This document shows, in pieces, positions 11,972 to 21,959 of a stretch of 64,000 nt of DNA. Origin of the DNA: Clonostachys chloroleuca (Eukaryota; Ascomycota; Sordariomycetes; Hypocreales; Bionectriaceae); NCBI GenBank assembly GCA_037952775.1, contig JBANAY010000004.1, positions 6,758,001 to 6,822,000 of the forward strand, written 5' to 3'. The notes below the pieces were generated by a model. It ran no database searches, was not told the origin of the DNA, and was given only the letters and a program-made list of their open reading frames with translations. Each line of letters starts with the position of its first letter. Within the stretch, counting starts at the first letter, position 1. Position numbers and translations under genes: made by a program.

Positions 11972-13478
11972 TGCTCTTAGGATTAAGGCCTGTCTCGGCG
12001 ATCTCATGTTGATCCATCGTTTTGGTGACTGGAGCTCAAGTCTAGGGATGGAAATTTATCGCGTTGATAGAGCGGATGTGTGTTGTTGTGGCAACTGACT
12101 ATACAATGTGGCGAGGAGTAGTTGGTTCAACTTGGTCTACTCAGTAACTACCCGGCTTGTAGGCTTCCCTGCTTCCCTGCCGCGATAGGATAACAATGAG
12201 GTTCGGTTATGGATGATATATAGAGCGATAATTAGGAGGCTGCATTGCATGCCATTTTAGCCCAACGTGTAATTACGGTAGGTACTACATATCGGAATGA
12301 ATCAGGGAATTGCGGGATTACCAACTTGTCCCTGAATTCCGTAATTATTCCATGAGCCCAGATCGGGTAACACGCAATTGTCGACTAGTTCGGATGAGTA
12401 TACTGTAGGTGCTTGGTTCATTTGAATTCTCGCCTTTTTGTGCGTCTTGGATTTCTTCCAAACGAGATCGCAATCACTCTCTTAGGGATCCGGAAACTTC
12501 GTGTTCTAACTTCGCACTAGTTTCGGAACTTCCTACGTTTTAGCAAGCTTGTAGTTTATATGCATAGGCCTCTTCTACGGGAAGAGCTGGTCTATTGAAC
12601 CCCAGTGTGATTCCGGGCTCGAAAGAGCCAGCACAAAGAAGCATTTTACATATGAGAGGTGGTAGGAATGCCGAAAGTCTTTAAATTATAGTCCAACATC
12701 TGGAAGATAGGCAAGGTATTCAAGCTAAACGTTCTTGAAATCGACTTGCGAGGGGGCGCAGCTAGTAATGCCATATTTCAGGAGGTCATGAGAACCACGA
12801 TCTCGCTGGAACTGACTTTAGTTCTCCATAATATCCTCTTCTCAAGCACATATATGGCGAAGATGAGCCCCTTGATGCTGAGGAATCGTCAATTTCAACG
12901 TATTTATTCCATACGCATAATTGCTTTACGATAATCTTGACCAATTAATATCGGCCATTGTGAGTTTTCAACTGACATAGAAGGAAAGCTCCAGCATGTT
13001 GTTTGGACAACACTGTGCGCGAGAAACAGATGATACCAGTAGCCGTGTAGCATGATTTCTGGTGAAAAAGGCAAAACGGAAATTTCCACCGCCGTAGCCG
13101 ACTACGAGCAGGGCCAAGGCTTGACAAGAGCGAGCGCCTTGCAAAGAATATGAGACAAGCAAGTCGCGGGATATTGTACTTCAATTTGACCTTGGGTTTC
13201 CTATGTGGAAATTGAAGTGATGTGATTCTAGTGTAATAAACTATTACTTGTCTGCACCAATTACTTCAAACTTTAATGTCCAGCAAGGCCGTTTTCAATG
13301 TGTTGAGATTTCAGGTCCAGAATCTTTCATTGCTGTTTTAATTTAACATTATACTCCAACTATCTCTCCGTACTGCTTCAAACCAGTGGATTGACTAAGA
13401 GGTGCAAAATGATACATTCAAAATCTGATTTACCTGATGGATTTTATGATATCTATTCCCCCTGGATGAGGAGTATTT
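11972..13478. other. Intergenic, scattered CGGAA sites
   Basis: About 1.5 kb between the dead permease and the decarboxylase. TTCCG or CGGAA sites occur near 12292, 12337, 12490 and 12523. Open frames near 12945-13184 carry no recognisable domain. No RNA gene or repeat was seen. Confidence 0.5.
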
Positions 13479-15223
13479 CTAACTAGCAGAGGCAGAGTAA
13501 CTCTCTAATAGGCGCTTTAAAATCACTGGGGCATCCATTCTGTCCATCATAATTTCAACCATACGAAGTCCGGAACCGTGTTTGAAGTCGTCATTAGAGA
13601 TAATCTGCATGAGTTCCCCCCAATTGGATGCTCGAGCCGTCGTGGTCTTGTACGAGCCATCTGTGGGTGCTCCAAAGCAGTGGGGAGCCTCGAGGTAGCG
13701 CCAGGGCGCGATATCGTTGTACACTTCGTCTTTGCCATGAACAAGCCTTTCGATCGTGTAACCGTCGTTATTTATCAGGAAGATGATCATGTCGAGTCTT
13801 TTATGGATGATAGTGCTGAGCTCTTGAGCAGTCATTTGAAAACTACCGTCGCCCTCAAACAGGATAGTTCTGCCCGTCGGAGAACCCTCCGCGGCCAAGT
13901 CTCGCTGGGCGAGGGCCACTCCTTGCGAGGATCCGAGCATGTAACCGATAGAGAGCCAAACACCCGAGTTGACCAGCGTCGTCTGTCGTGGTAACACGAA
14001 GTCACGACCGCCGGTGCTGGGGGTGCCAGTCTCAGTCATGATGATATCTCCAGGCTCAAAGAACTTGGAAATCCGCCTCCAGAACGTGTCTTGTGTAAGA
14101 AGGTCAGAAGGTTGGGGGGAGCCAAATTGCCCAGGTGAGCTCGTAAGTTGGGTAGATCCGGGTATTCGGCGTACTGGCTAATCATGCTAGGATCCAGTCG
14201 AGCAAGGACTTTGCGGAGAACGCCTGCGGGGTGCAAAAGCCATTTCTGGGCCTCGTTGTTGAAGCTTCCGATCACCACAGAGTCTTCGTCCAGGGTGATT
14301 GTCTTGGATGGTTCCGGGACTGTTTTGAAGTAGTACGTATTCACGTTGTTCTGGAATGGACCAATGTAGAAAACTAGGTCGCATTCCTCTACCCAGGGAA
14401 CGAAAACATGATCCCCCACGGTGCCATATACTCCGTGGAAATTCGGCAGCGTCTCATCCACGATACCTTTTCCGAATGGGGTTGTGGCGGTGGGAAAGCC
14501 AGTCGCTTGAACCAGAGCATTCGTTTCTGCCGCCATACCACAACGTGAAGCACCTGCATCAACAAGAATGAACGGCTGCTTTGCTTGACTGATTCTCTGG
14601 ATGATCACATCGGCAGCAGTCCTCTCTGCATCAGCATCATTGGGGCTGGGAGATGTGTCTAATGGCTTTGAAAGCGCCGAAAGTGGCACTTTCGCTTCGA
14701 CCATGTCCGCCGGGAGCTGAATATACACTGGGCGCTTGCGCCGAAGGCAGGTGATCAGCGCTTGGTCGATCTGGTATGTTGCCGCCGACGCATCCATCAA
14801 GTTTTCCTGGGCGACGGTGATCTTGGCACACATCTCGGCAAAGATGGAATAGTCATCCGGGCTGCCATTGCAAAGCGAGTGATGCAGTTTCGCGCCGCGC
14901 TGTTGCAGAGCACGTGCCGGAGTCCCAACGATGTGAACGAGAGGGCTTCGCTCCGCGTAGGCTCCCGCAATGGCGTTGATTGCTGAAAGCTCGCCCACGC
15001 CGAATGTGGTTATCAGCGCCCCAATCCCCTTGATCCGACCGTATCCATCTGCTGCATATCCAGCATTGAGTTCGTTACAGTTGCCGACCCAGTCGAGTCC
15101 AGCCGGTTTGATGTAGTCGAGCGCGGTCAAATTATAGTCGCCAGGCACACCATGGACAGCCCGTAGACCAACCTCATAGAGGCGCCTGAAGAGGAATTCA
15201 GCAAGATCGATGTGTTGAGACAT
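13479..15223 (-). CDS. Thiamine-diphosphate 2-oxo acid decarboxylase (pyruvate/indolepyruvate type), one frameshift
   Basis: A pyruvate-decarboxylase-family enzyme that converts a 2-oxo acid to an aldehyde. The best start is the ATG at 15223 (MSQHIDLAEFLFRRLYEV); an in-frame ATG at 15316 would add 31 residues atypical for the family. Visible hallmarks are GVPGDYNL, the catalytic Glu in GNCNELNAGYAADGY, the paired His in KLHHSLCNG, and the cofactor motif starting at GDGSFQMTAQEL and ending at NNDGYTIE. Between LGNLAPP and LLTQDTFWRRISKFF the frame shifts by one base at the six-G run 14114-14119; one more base there would give a continuous protein of about 580 residues. No usable intron bridges the gap. 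It is divergent from the aminotransferase gene, which could supply its 2-oxo acid substrate by transamination, as in the Ehrlich or indole-3-pyruvate routes. Its substrate preference cannot be told here. Confidence 0.88.
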
Positions 15224-15656
15224 GGCAGGGCACGCGCTTTGGGCTATGAGAAATTCTCTGGCAAGATTCAATGGAGGCGGGGGCTCGGGAAGGGTAGACG
15301 GCTTCAATTTATTCAACCTGGATTGAAGGCCGGTGGACTTTTAACTCTTCTAACTGTGGAGAAAAGAATTTGCTGAACACAAGAAAGAATCTTTGATCTA
15401 ATATTTCCGAAACCCTCCCCACTTGCTGTTTGAGTTCCTTTTACTTTGCTTGTAATTTAGCAAATAGCAAGGTTGGCTGCTGGTGAATTCCGGGCCAAAG
15501 ACCATCGGAAGTAAAACGGGTCCCTAGCTAATTCCGCAAACTTCACAACCCAAGTGGTATCGCATAAAGTGTACCCATGGATTGAAACTGAAATTGGTTT
15601 TCTTCGCGCTTGTGGCCCTTCTTTGTCTTATCATCTCTCTATCATTCCGTTGCAAT
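15224..15656. promoter_or_regulatory. Divergent promoter with CGGAA/TTCCG sites
   Basis: The region between the decarboxylase and aminotransferase start codons. It holds TTCCG near 15404, 15488 and 15532 and CGGAAGTA at 15506-15513, the same octamer as at 9823, 18980, 19176 and 19248. Binding by a Zn2Cys6 protein is inferred from the CGG core. Confidence 0.45.
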
Positions 15657-17072
15657 ATGACAGGCATAGTATCGGCGACAGACGCCGTAACGAACGGCTT
15701 TGTATCAGACACAATCGATCTTGTCGCATACAATGCGGCTCTTAGCGACGAGCCATTCGAAGTCAGCAAAGCCTTCCATCAGGATCCCGATTCTCGCAAA
15801 GTTAATCTTGGAATCGGGGTGTATCGTTCTGAGCAAGGCGAGCCGTGGCCACTACCGGTTGTGCAGAAAGCAGAGGAGATCATTCATCAAGAGAGCGACC
15901 CTTCACGGCATGAGTATGGCGCAATCACGGGTGATAAAGATTTTCTTAGCGCTGCCCGGCAACTGGTTTTTGGTCTCGAGGATGATGCAAATCGACAAGA
16001 GTTCGCTAGAGTGACGTCCGTCCAAACAATTTCCGGAACTGGAGCGAATCATCTTGGTGCCATGTTAATGGCAAAAAGGTTCAAACCGACGAGCGTTTGG
16101 CTCCCTGAGCCTACTTGGAGCAACCACTATACTATATGGGATTTTGCAGGAGTGAAGTGTCGAGCATATCCCTATTACGACGTCAATGCCCAGATGCTTG
16201 ACTTTGAGCGGATGAACGAGGTTTTGTCGTCCCAGGCACAGAGAGGTGATGTGATTGTGCTTCATGCCTGCGCCCACAACCCAACAGGGACTGATCCCAC
16301 CAAGGATCAATGGAACAAAATTGCCGAAACCTGCCAGGAGCTCGGACTGGCCATTCTTTTCGACTTTGCTTACCAGGGGTTTGCTACCGGTGATGTTGAG
16401 AATGACGCCTGGGCAATCCGGCATTTCTTCCGCAAGAAACCTTCAATGAACTTGTGCGTAGCCCAGTCATTTTCTAAAAATTTCGGGCTATATGGTCAAC
16501 GTGTAGGTGCCTGTCACTTCGCAGTGGATTCCAGCTCAATCGAGGACAGCGTCCGCTCGCAGTTGGCCTACTTGATACGAGCAGAGTATTCCATGGCTCC
16601 AAGTTGGGGTGCTGGCATCGTTAAGCGTGTTCTCCTAGATCCAGGATCTTATCGAGACTGGAAACGAGATCTAGTTACCATGAGTCAACGAATTCTCAAG
16701 ATGAGGAACGCCCTTTACTCTACGCTCATTGAACTAGAGACTCCAGGATCTTGGGAGCATATTCTCTCTCAGGTAGCTTCTAGCCTGCCTGGCTTGCCTT
16801 ACCCACCCTTTGAGCTCTGGTTCTAATATAGTATAAATCTAGGTCGGGATGTTCTCTTATACCGGCCTTAGCCCTGCTCAGGTTTCTCTCATGCGACAGA
16901 AGCATCACATCTACATGCTGAAATCTGGCAGAATATCATTATCTGGCTGTAGGTTGAATACCGGTGAGATATAATATTACTTTTGCTCACCTGTAGCATA
17001 GTGCAACCTCGAAACGTGGTCTATGTGGCCAAATGTATTGACAGTGTCGTGAGAGAGGCTTCAACCAACTAA
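15657..17072 (+). CDS. Aspartate-family (class I) aminotransferase
   Basis: A pyridoxal-phosphate aminotransferase of about 430 residues. Exons are 15657-16772, 16843-16948 and 17002-17072; the two short last exons restore the family's C-terminus (GMFSYTGLSPAQV, KSGRISLSGL, NVVYVAKCIDSVV). The first exon alone would end prematurely inside the intron. Key residues are present: Asn208 in HNPTG, Asp236 and Tyr239 in FDFAYQGF, Lys274 in SFSKNFGLYGQRVG, and the substrate-carboxylate Arg in KSGRIS. The family exchanges amino groups between aspartate, glutamate and, in some members, aromatic amino acids. Its position head-to-head with a 2-oxo acid decarboxylase favours a catabolic or aromatic role over housekeeping aspartate metabolism, but this is inference. 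There is no clear mitochondrial presequence. A TTG-led extension upstream is open but has no ATG. Confidence 0.92.
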
Positions 17073-18081
17073 GAGTCAGCATGATCCAGGCCTTGCTGGA
17101 GGTGAAGCTGATGTTGCAGCTGCGCACATTTTATCATTGCAGGCTCACCTCTTAGATGTATGAGCAACTCACACATTTTTTGAAAAAGAAGCATTCACAC
17201 TACAACATCGTGAGGGCCAGAGGTATTAACAGGTGTCGCATTACACATCTTATGACACTGTCTGGGGGATAGGAACTAGCTCTCTTAAGACATTGATAGC
17301 CGACCTTGGTCAATAGCGCGTTAATAGAAGTAGAAAACTCCCCTTCTACCGCGATTAATCACCTTTTTCACGCCTTGTACATCTTGTATCGGCTGGTTCA
17401 AAAGGAATTTGTCTCCCAACCCATCCTTTTAGTAGAATTGAGCTCTGATCCTAAGCTAAAACAGTTTATCGGCTAGCTAAGCCTGCTTTCCAAGACGAAT
17501 GAATATGTAAAATAGAGGTGTTACTAAAGGAGAAATACCTCGGGCTTTGAATGCAATATGAGTATCAATAGCATTTATGTTGCGTGACTCCTCTGACTCT
17601 CGTGTATTTTTACCTTGGTAGGATTTATCACCCCCGCTCCTAAGCGTACCATAAAGTAGCTTGGTACCAAGCTTTTTCAGACAGATACTTTACAGCATAG
17701 ATTTATTATGGAATAGTGCACAAATTTAGACCGGGTCAGCTTATCCAAAGAAAAAAGACAAAAGAGAAACTGTCTGTGATGTGTGTAGTAAACAAATAGA
17801 CATTTAAACTGTGAATAGCTATAAGCTGCAGGAGGGCATACTGTTCTCACTCTAAACTTCAGGTTTCTTTCAATGGTATAAGGGTTGGATAATTTTTTTG
17901 GAGGTTATTGGTTCTGTAAAATCTTACAATTGGAACAAGGAGGGTTATGGCCAATAAGTTGATTCAGTGGGATCTGCTAGATTAAATTGCATGCTGATCT
18001 TGATAGCAAAGTAGCTGATGAGGAACTCAGTGACAATTCAATAAGAGAGCCCCTGGTGAATCCCAGAACTGTCTTGTGTCA
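17073..18081. other. Shared 3' region, nothing recognisable
   Basis: About 1 kb between the convergent aminotransferase and lyase-like genes. No domain, repeat or RNA gene seen. Confidence 0.5.
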
Positions 18082-18779
18082 TCAAACAGTGAGGGGCTGA
18101 GCCATATCATCCGTGGCATTAAAACTAATCCTCCCCGCGGGCAGAAAGTAAAGTGCAACAACTGCACCCTTTCGCACCTAGTCCAACCTCCTTAGCTTGC
18201 GTCTTTCAAGTTTGGAATTCAGACCTACCTCGGGATAATGATGTGTTCCCGCACCCGGGCTAGTCCAGCCAGCGCCTTGCCATCCCTTCATCCCCTTCAG
18301 TTCAGCCCCCTCATCGATCTGCACAACGCAATTGATCTCGCCATAAGGGTGGACATGATACTGTCCTCTGTACACATCCTGACTATTCATATAGACGGTA
18401 GTGATACTGAAAAACCTCGTCTCCGGCTTGGGAAGGCTAACTCTGGATCGCCTGTATTTCTCGCCGTCGATTTCAATTGAAGCACACCATCCTTCCTTCT
18501 CGTTGATGCCCTTGCGCACATACTTGACAAAATCTTCATAGTATGGGTTTCCGGGTCCGTAGTTTGCGTTAAGATATTTTTCAAGATCCTGTCCTGGTGT
18601 CCTGTTTTCATTAGCACAAGAGTTTGTGATAGGTCGCAACTCGCAACATACAAGTCCTGGACCTCAGCGAAGAATTCCGCGCATCTTTGCACCAAGGCCT
18701 TCGCGGTAGGGTATTTCTCAAGATCGACTTCGTCTTTTGCATCCCCAAAGGTAGCAGGCAGATTGTCAGTGATAGACAT
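18082..18779 (-). CDS. 4-hydroxylaminobenzoate lyase-like protein (DUF4863/PnbB type)
   Basis: A small protein of about 198 residues. Exons are 18779-18652, 18601-18229 and 18177-18082, joined across introns of 50 bp (gtatgt donor, ctaat branch point) and 51 bp. The second intron restores the family ending VRKGAVVALYFLPAGRIS after HHYPE. The core RGQYHVHPYGEINCVV plus GWQGAGWTSPGAGTHHYPE reads like the bacterial family (DUF4863) that includes 4-hydroxylaminobenzoate lyase, the enzyme that turns 4-hydroxylaminobenzoate into protocatechuate and ammonia in nitrobenzoate breakdown. The conserved His and Glu residues suggest a cupin-like metal or active site. The family name is from memory of its motifs, so the activity is a hypothesis. 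It is divergent from a flavin monooxygenase across a 719-bp promoter crowded with CGGAA sites. Confidence 0.72.
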
Positions 18780-19498
18780 GATTCCAGTGAATGATGTTGC
18801 TCAGTCGGCGGCGGGAGAAACTCGATGCCTACTGCCACTGTTATAGGGCAAAAATAGCCATAGGGTGTTGTAGGGGTGGTAGACTAAATGTATAGGAAGT
18901 GGCCCTGTATAAGAGCATGACAGACGAAGTCATCAGAAGTAATTCCTTGAGTGCGGAAACACGATGGCTTTGCAATTCACGGAAGTAACTACGTATCCCA
19001 GATGGACCGCTTCCAGGTCTCTCCGCAATGTCAAGGACCACGGAACCGGAAACGTGGAAGAAAAGTGAGTTCCGTAACCCGGAAAACCGATGAAATGCTC
19101 ACCTATTATTACGTTCACGGAAATTACGCAATAACACTATTTTACAACAATCTTCGTGAGTCATAGAGTATCCCACGGAAGTAGAGGATAAAAAAATGGA
19201 GAAAGGCCAATTCCGTGCGCCCGGAAAGATGGCGAATGAGCGATCAGCGGAAGTAGCTCACACGGAATGTCCGAAATCCCAATTTCGACTTTGGCATCGT
19301 GCCGGACCGTCACTGTTGCAGTACGGCGTGATACTCGTGCCATATCAGGTTGCGACCAGCTCTAAGACCAACCATGGGCAGATTGCCTGGAGTCCTATTC
19401 CGGCAGCATCTCATAAAAACTCTATAAGATCTCTATTCTCCTTGATTTCTGATTCCTAGCTTTTCATAGAAGAAAAGATTTATTCATGTGTTGAATAC
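18780..19498. promoter_or_regulatory. Divergent promoter with a dense CGGAA/TTCCG array
   Basis: At least eleven CGGAA or TTCCG sites lie in about 320 bp: 18954, 18980 (CACGGAAGTA at 18978-18987), 19041, 19047, 19070 (TTCCG), 19080, 19118, 19176 (CACGGAAGTA at 19174-19183), 19211 (TTCCG), 19222, 19248 (CGGAAGTA) and 19263. Most are on the plus strand and several share CACGGAA. They lie between the lyase-like and monooxygenase genes. A shared transcription-factor site is the simplest reading. Confidence 0.6.
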
Positions 19499-21376
19499 AT
19501 GTATCAAGACATGGATAAGAATATGGATGAGACTGTTGAGCAGCTTGATATTGCCGTCATTGGAGCAGGTACGTTTACGAGCATCGGAAGCTGCAATAAC
19601 CACCTAGCTAACCATCTTAGGTTGGCATGGCCTGGCAATGGCCAAGACATATCGAGAGGCGCTCCCGGATGCCAAAATGCTAATCTTTGACGGGGCACAG
19701 TCTGTAGGGGGGACATGGGCAAAGGAGAGACTCTACCCAGGGTTGAAGACCAACAACCTCCTTGGCACGTATGAATTTTCGGATTTCCCAATGTCTCCGG
19801 AACGCTTCGATGTCAAGCCAAATCAACATATTCCTGGACATGCTGTTCACGAGTATCTGGTGCAATCTTGTGAACATTTCTCTCTCACCTCTTTGATTCG
19901 ACTGAGAAGAAAGGTTGAGTCTGCGGAGCTCATGGAGGATGGTAGCTGGAAACTCCGCCTTGACTCTACTGAATCAGGGCGGGAGGTAGAGTCCTGCATC
20001 ATGATAGCTGGCAAAATTGTGGTTGCTACTGGCCTCACATCGGAGCCATTCATACCCACCTTCACTGGGCAAGAAAATTTCAACCAAGGCCTATTCCATG
20101 CAAAAGATCTAAGGAGTCATGTCAAAGAAATCGAGAATGCCACAAATGTTGCCGTTCTTGGTGGGAATAAGTCCGCCTGGGACACCTGCTTCTTCGCGGC
20201 CAAAGCCGGAGCGCATGTACACATGATCATGAGGCCAGGCGGTGGTGGTCCAAGTTGGGTTTGGCCAGTCTTGTTCTCACCTCTCAAGGTCTCAATTCAA
20301 CGCTTGGCTGCAACAAGATTCTTCACTTGGTTCGATCCTTGCATCTGGAGCGAACGTGGTGGTGCCGTGGGTTGGATCCGCGGCGCTCTTCACGGCACTT
20401 ATCTCGGCCGAAGAGCAGTATCTAAGTTCTGGGGAATGCTTGAAGGCTTTGCTTCCAGGGCTCATCGCTATGATCAGCACCCGGAAACGCAAAAGCTAAA
20501 GCCATGGGTAAGCCCCTTCTGGATGGGAAACTCGCTTAGCATCCACAACTACGTCTCTCCCTGGTTCGACCTTGTCCGTGAGGGCAAGATTACGGTGCAT
20601 ATTGCCGATGTCGTATCGTTATCAGAAAATACGGCCCATTTGTCCGACGGGGACGAGCTCAATATAGATGCATTTGTCTGCTGTACTGGATGGGTCACGC
20701 AACCTCCGATCAAGTTTTTGCCTGAAGGAGTTGACTTGTCCTTGGGTCTGCAGAACTTGGACAATGCCGAGAACCGCGATTTGACAGAGAAGGCTCGTGC
20801 AGAAATCTTTGCTCGACTACCTGCTGTGCGAGGCCTGCCGGTTCGTACCCTCCCCCTGGAACCATAGAGCCAAAGCAGAATGCTGCTACTTCTGTCAAGA
20901 AGACGTCTCACAGCTATCGCCTCTATCGTTTCTTGGTGCCCTCTGACGAGAAATTGTTTACCCAACGGAACATCGCTTTCATTGGTTCTCATCTAGCGCT
21001 CAATGCCATTATGATCGCGCAACTACAAGCACTCTGGGTCACGGCCTATTTTATGGATGAGTTGCCCCACCTACAGTCCAACTCCGTGGACTACGATGAA
21101 GTCAAATATGAAACAGTGCTTCATTCTGAATACTCTCGCATCCGTCACCCGCATTCGGCTGGCGGGGCTGGTGATAGATGCCCTGATTTGACGTTTGACT
21201 GTTTGCCGTACATGGACCTACTCTGCACAGATCTTGGGTTGAAGAAGTACCGGAAGACGGGAATCATTTCTGAGATTTGGCATCGATATGGACCAGCGGA
21301 CTTTCAAGGTATGGTACAGGACTGGCTCAGCAAGAGGAAACGCCTTGCCGAAAGGAAGATGCCAAATGGCATGTAG
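19499..21376 (+). CDS. Flavin-containing monooxygenase (FMO-like), one frame break
   Basis: An FAD- and NAD(P)H-dependent monooxygenase. Exon 1 (19499-19568) joins exon 2 (from 19621) to give the FAD motif IAVIGAGWHGLAM; VGGTW and the second nucleotide motif VAVLGGNKSAWD follow, and FVCCTGW is the family's later motif. At about 20848-20856 the frame changes: upstream it ends RGLPVRTLPLEP-stop, while one base back it continues through PPPGTIEPKQNAA and SYRLYRFLVPSDEK to the stop at 21376. One extra C in the CCC or CCCCC run would give a continuous protein of about 608 residues. A 38-bp GT-AG stretch (20841-20878) would also keep frame but is very short for an intron. Such enzymes oxygenate amines, sulfides, ketones or 2-oxo acids. 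The neighbours (lyase-like, amidase, N-acetyltransferase) point to a nitrogenous aromatic substrate, by inference only. Confidence 0.85.
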
Positions 21377-21959
21377 GAGGAGGTACTTGGGGCGGTGGGA
21401 TGCTAGATATGATACGATGTGCGCCAATGGAGATTAAGCTTCCCTTTAATTCTATGCAAGCTGAACTGATGCAACTCCAAAATTGAAATCGGGTTTAAAA
21501 TAGCAGAATGATAGCCATATTTATCTAGCGAATGGAAACATAACGTCATAGTTAAAGATTGTTCGTATTGTGCTGACTTTTGTGCGATGGGCGTCTGTAT
21601 GTTTTGATGAGTTCACGAAGGGGTTTATCGGCGCGAAAATTTCTACTATGGGTCTGTTTGGGCATTGGTTTAGTAGAACACATTTGATTCTCTTACATCA
21701 ATATCTGTGATAAGCCTCCAAAATGACTCAGCATGGTTACGGCATTAATTGTAGGCTTGGGTATGCCATCACAGTAGCACTTCTCGAAAAATGCTCCTTG
21801 GGTGTGAGAATTTCTTATAAAGTCGAATATTATGGCTAATATGGAGAGCTAATATTTATATGGCAATTGATGCTAAATTATATGAGGAAGTTTCAGTAGA
21901 GAATTAAAGTAACATTCTATGTTTTGGGACATACTTCCCTTTTATTCGTTACGCGATCG
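21377..21959. other. Shared 3' region, AT-rich
   Basis: Between the convergent monooxygenase and amidase genes. Nothing coding seen; presumably both polyadenylation regions. Confidence 0.5.

Noticed and set aside
12945..13184. Overlapping minus-strand frames as a gene
   Set aside because: Two frames of similar length cover the same bases and neither shows a recognisable motif.
14036..14039. ATGA overlap between two long frames in the decarboxylase gene, as in bacterial translational coupling
   Set aside because: The second frame carries family sequence (LTQDTFWRRISKFF) upstream of that ATG, so the overlap is a by-product of a single-base frame break in one gene, not two coupled genes.
16773..16842. 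C-terminal truncation of the aminotransferase
   Set aside because: The early stop lies inside a 70-bp intron; splicing it and a second 53-bp intron restores the full family C-terminus.
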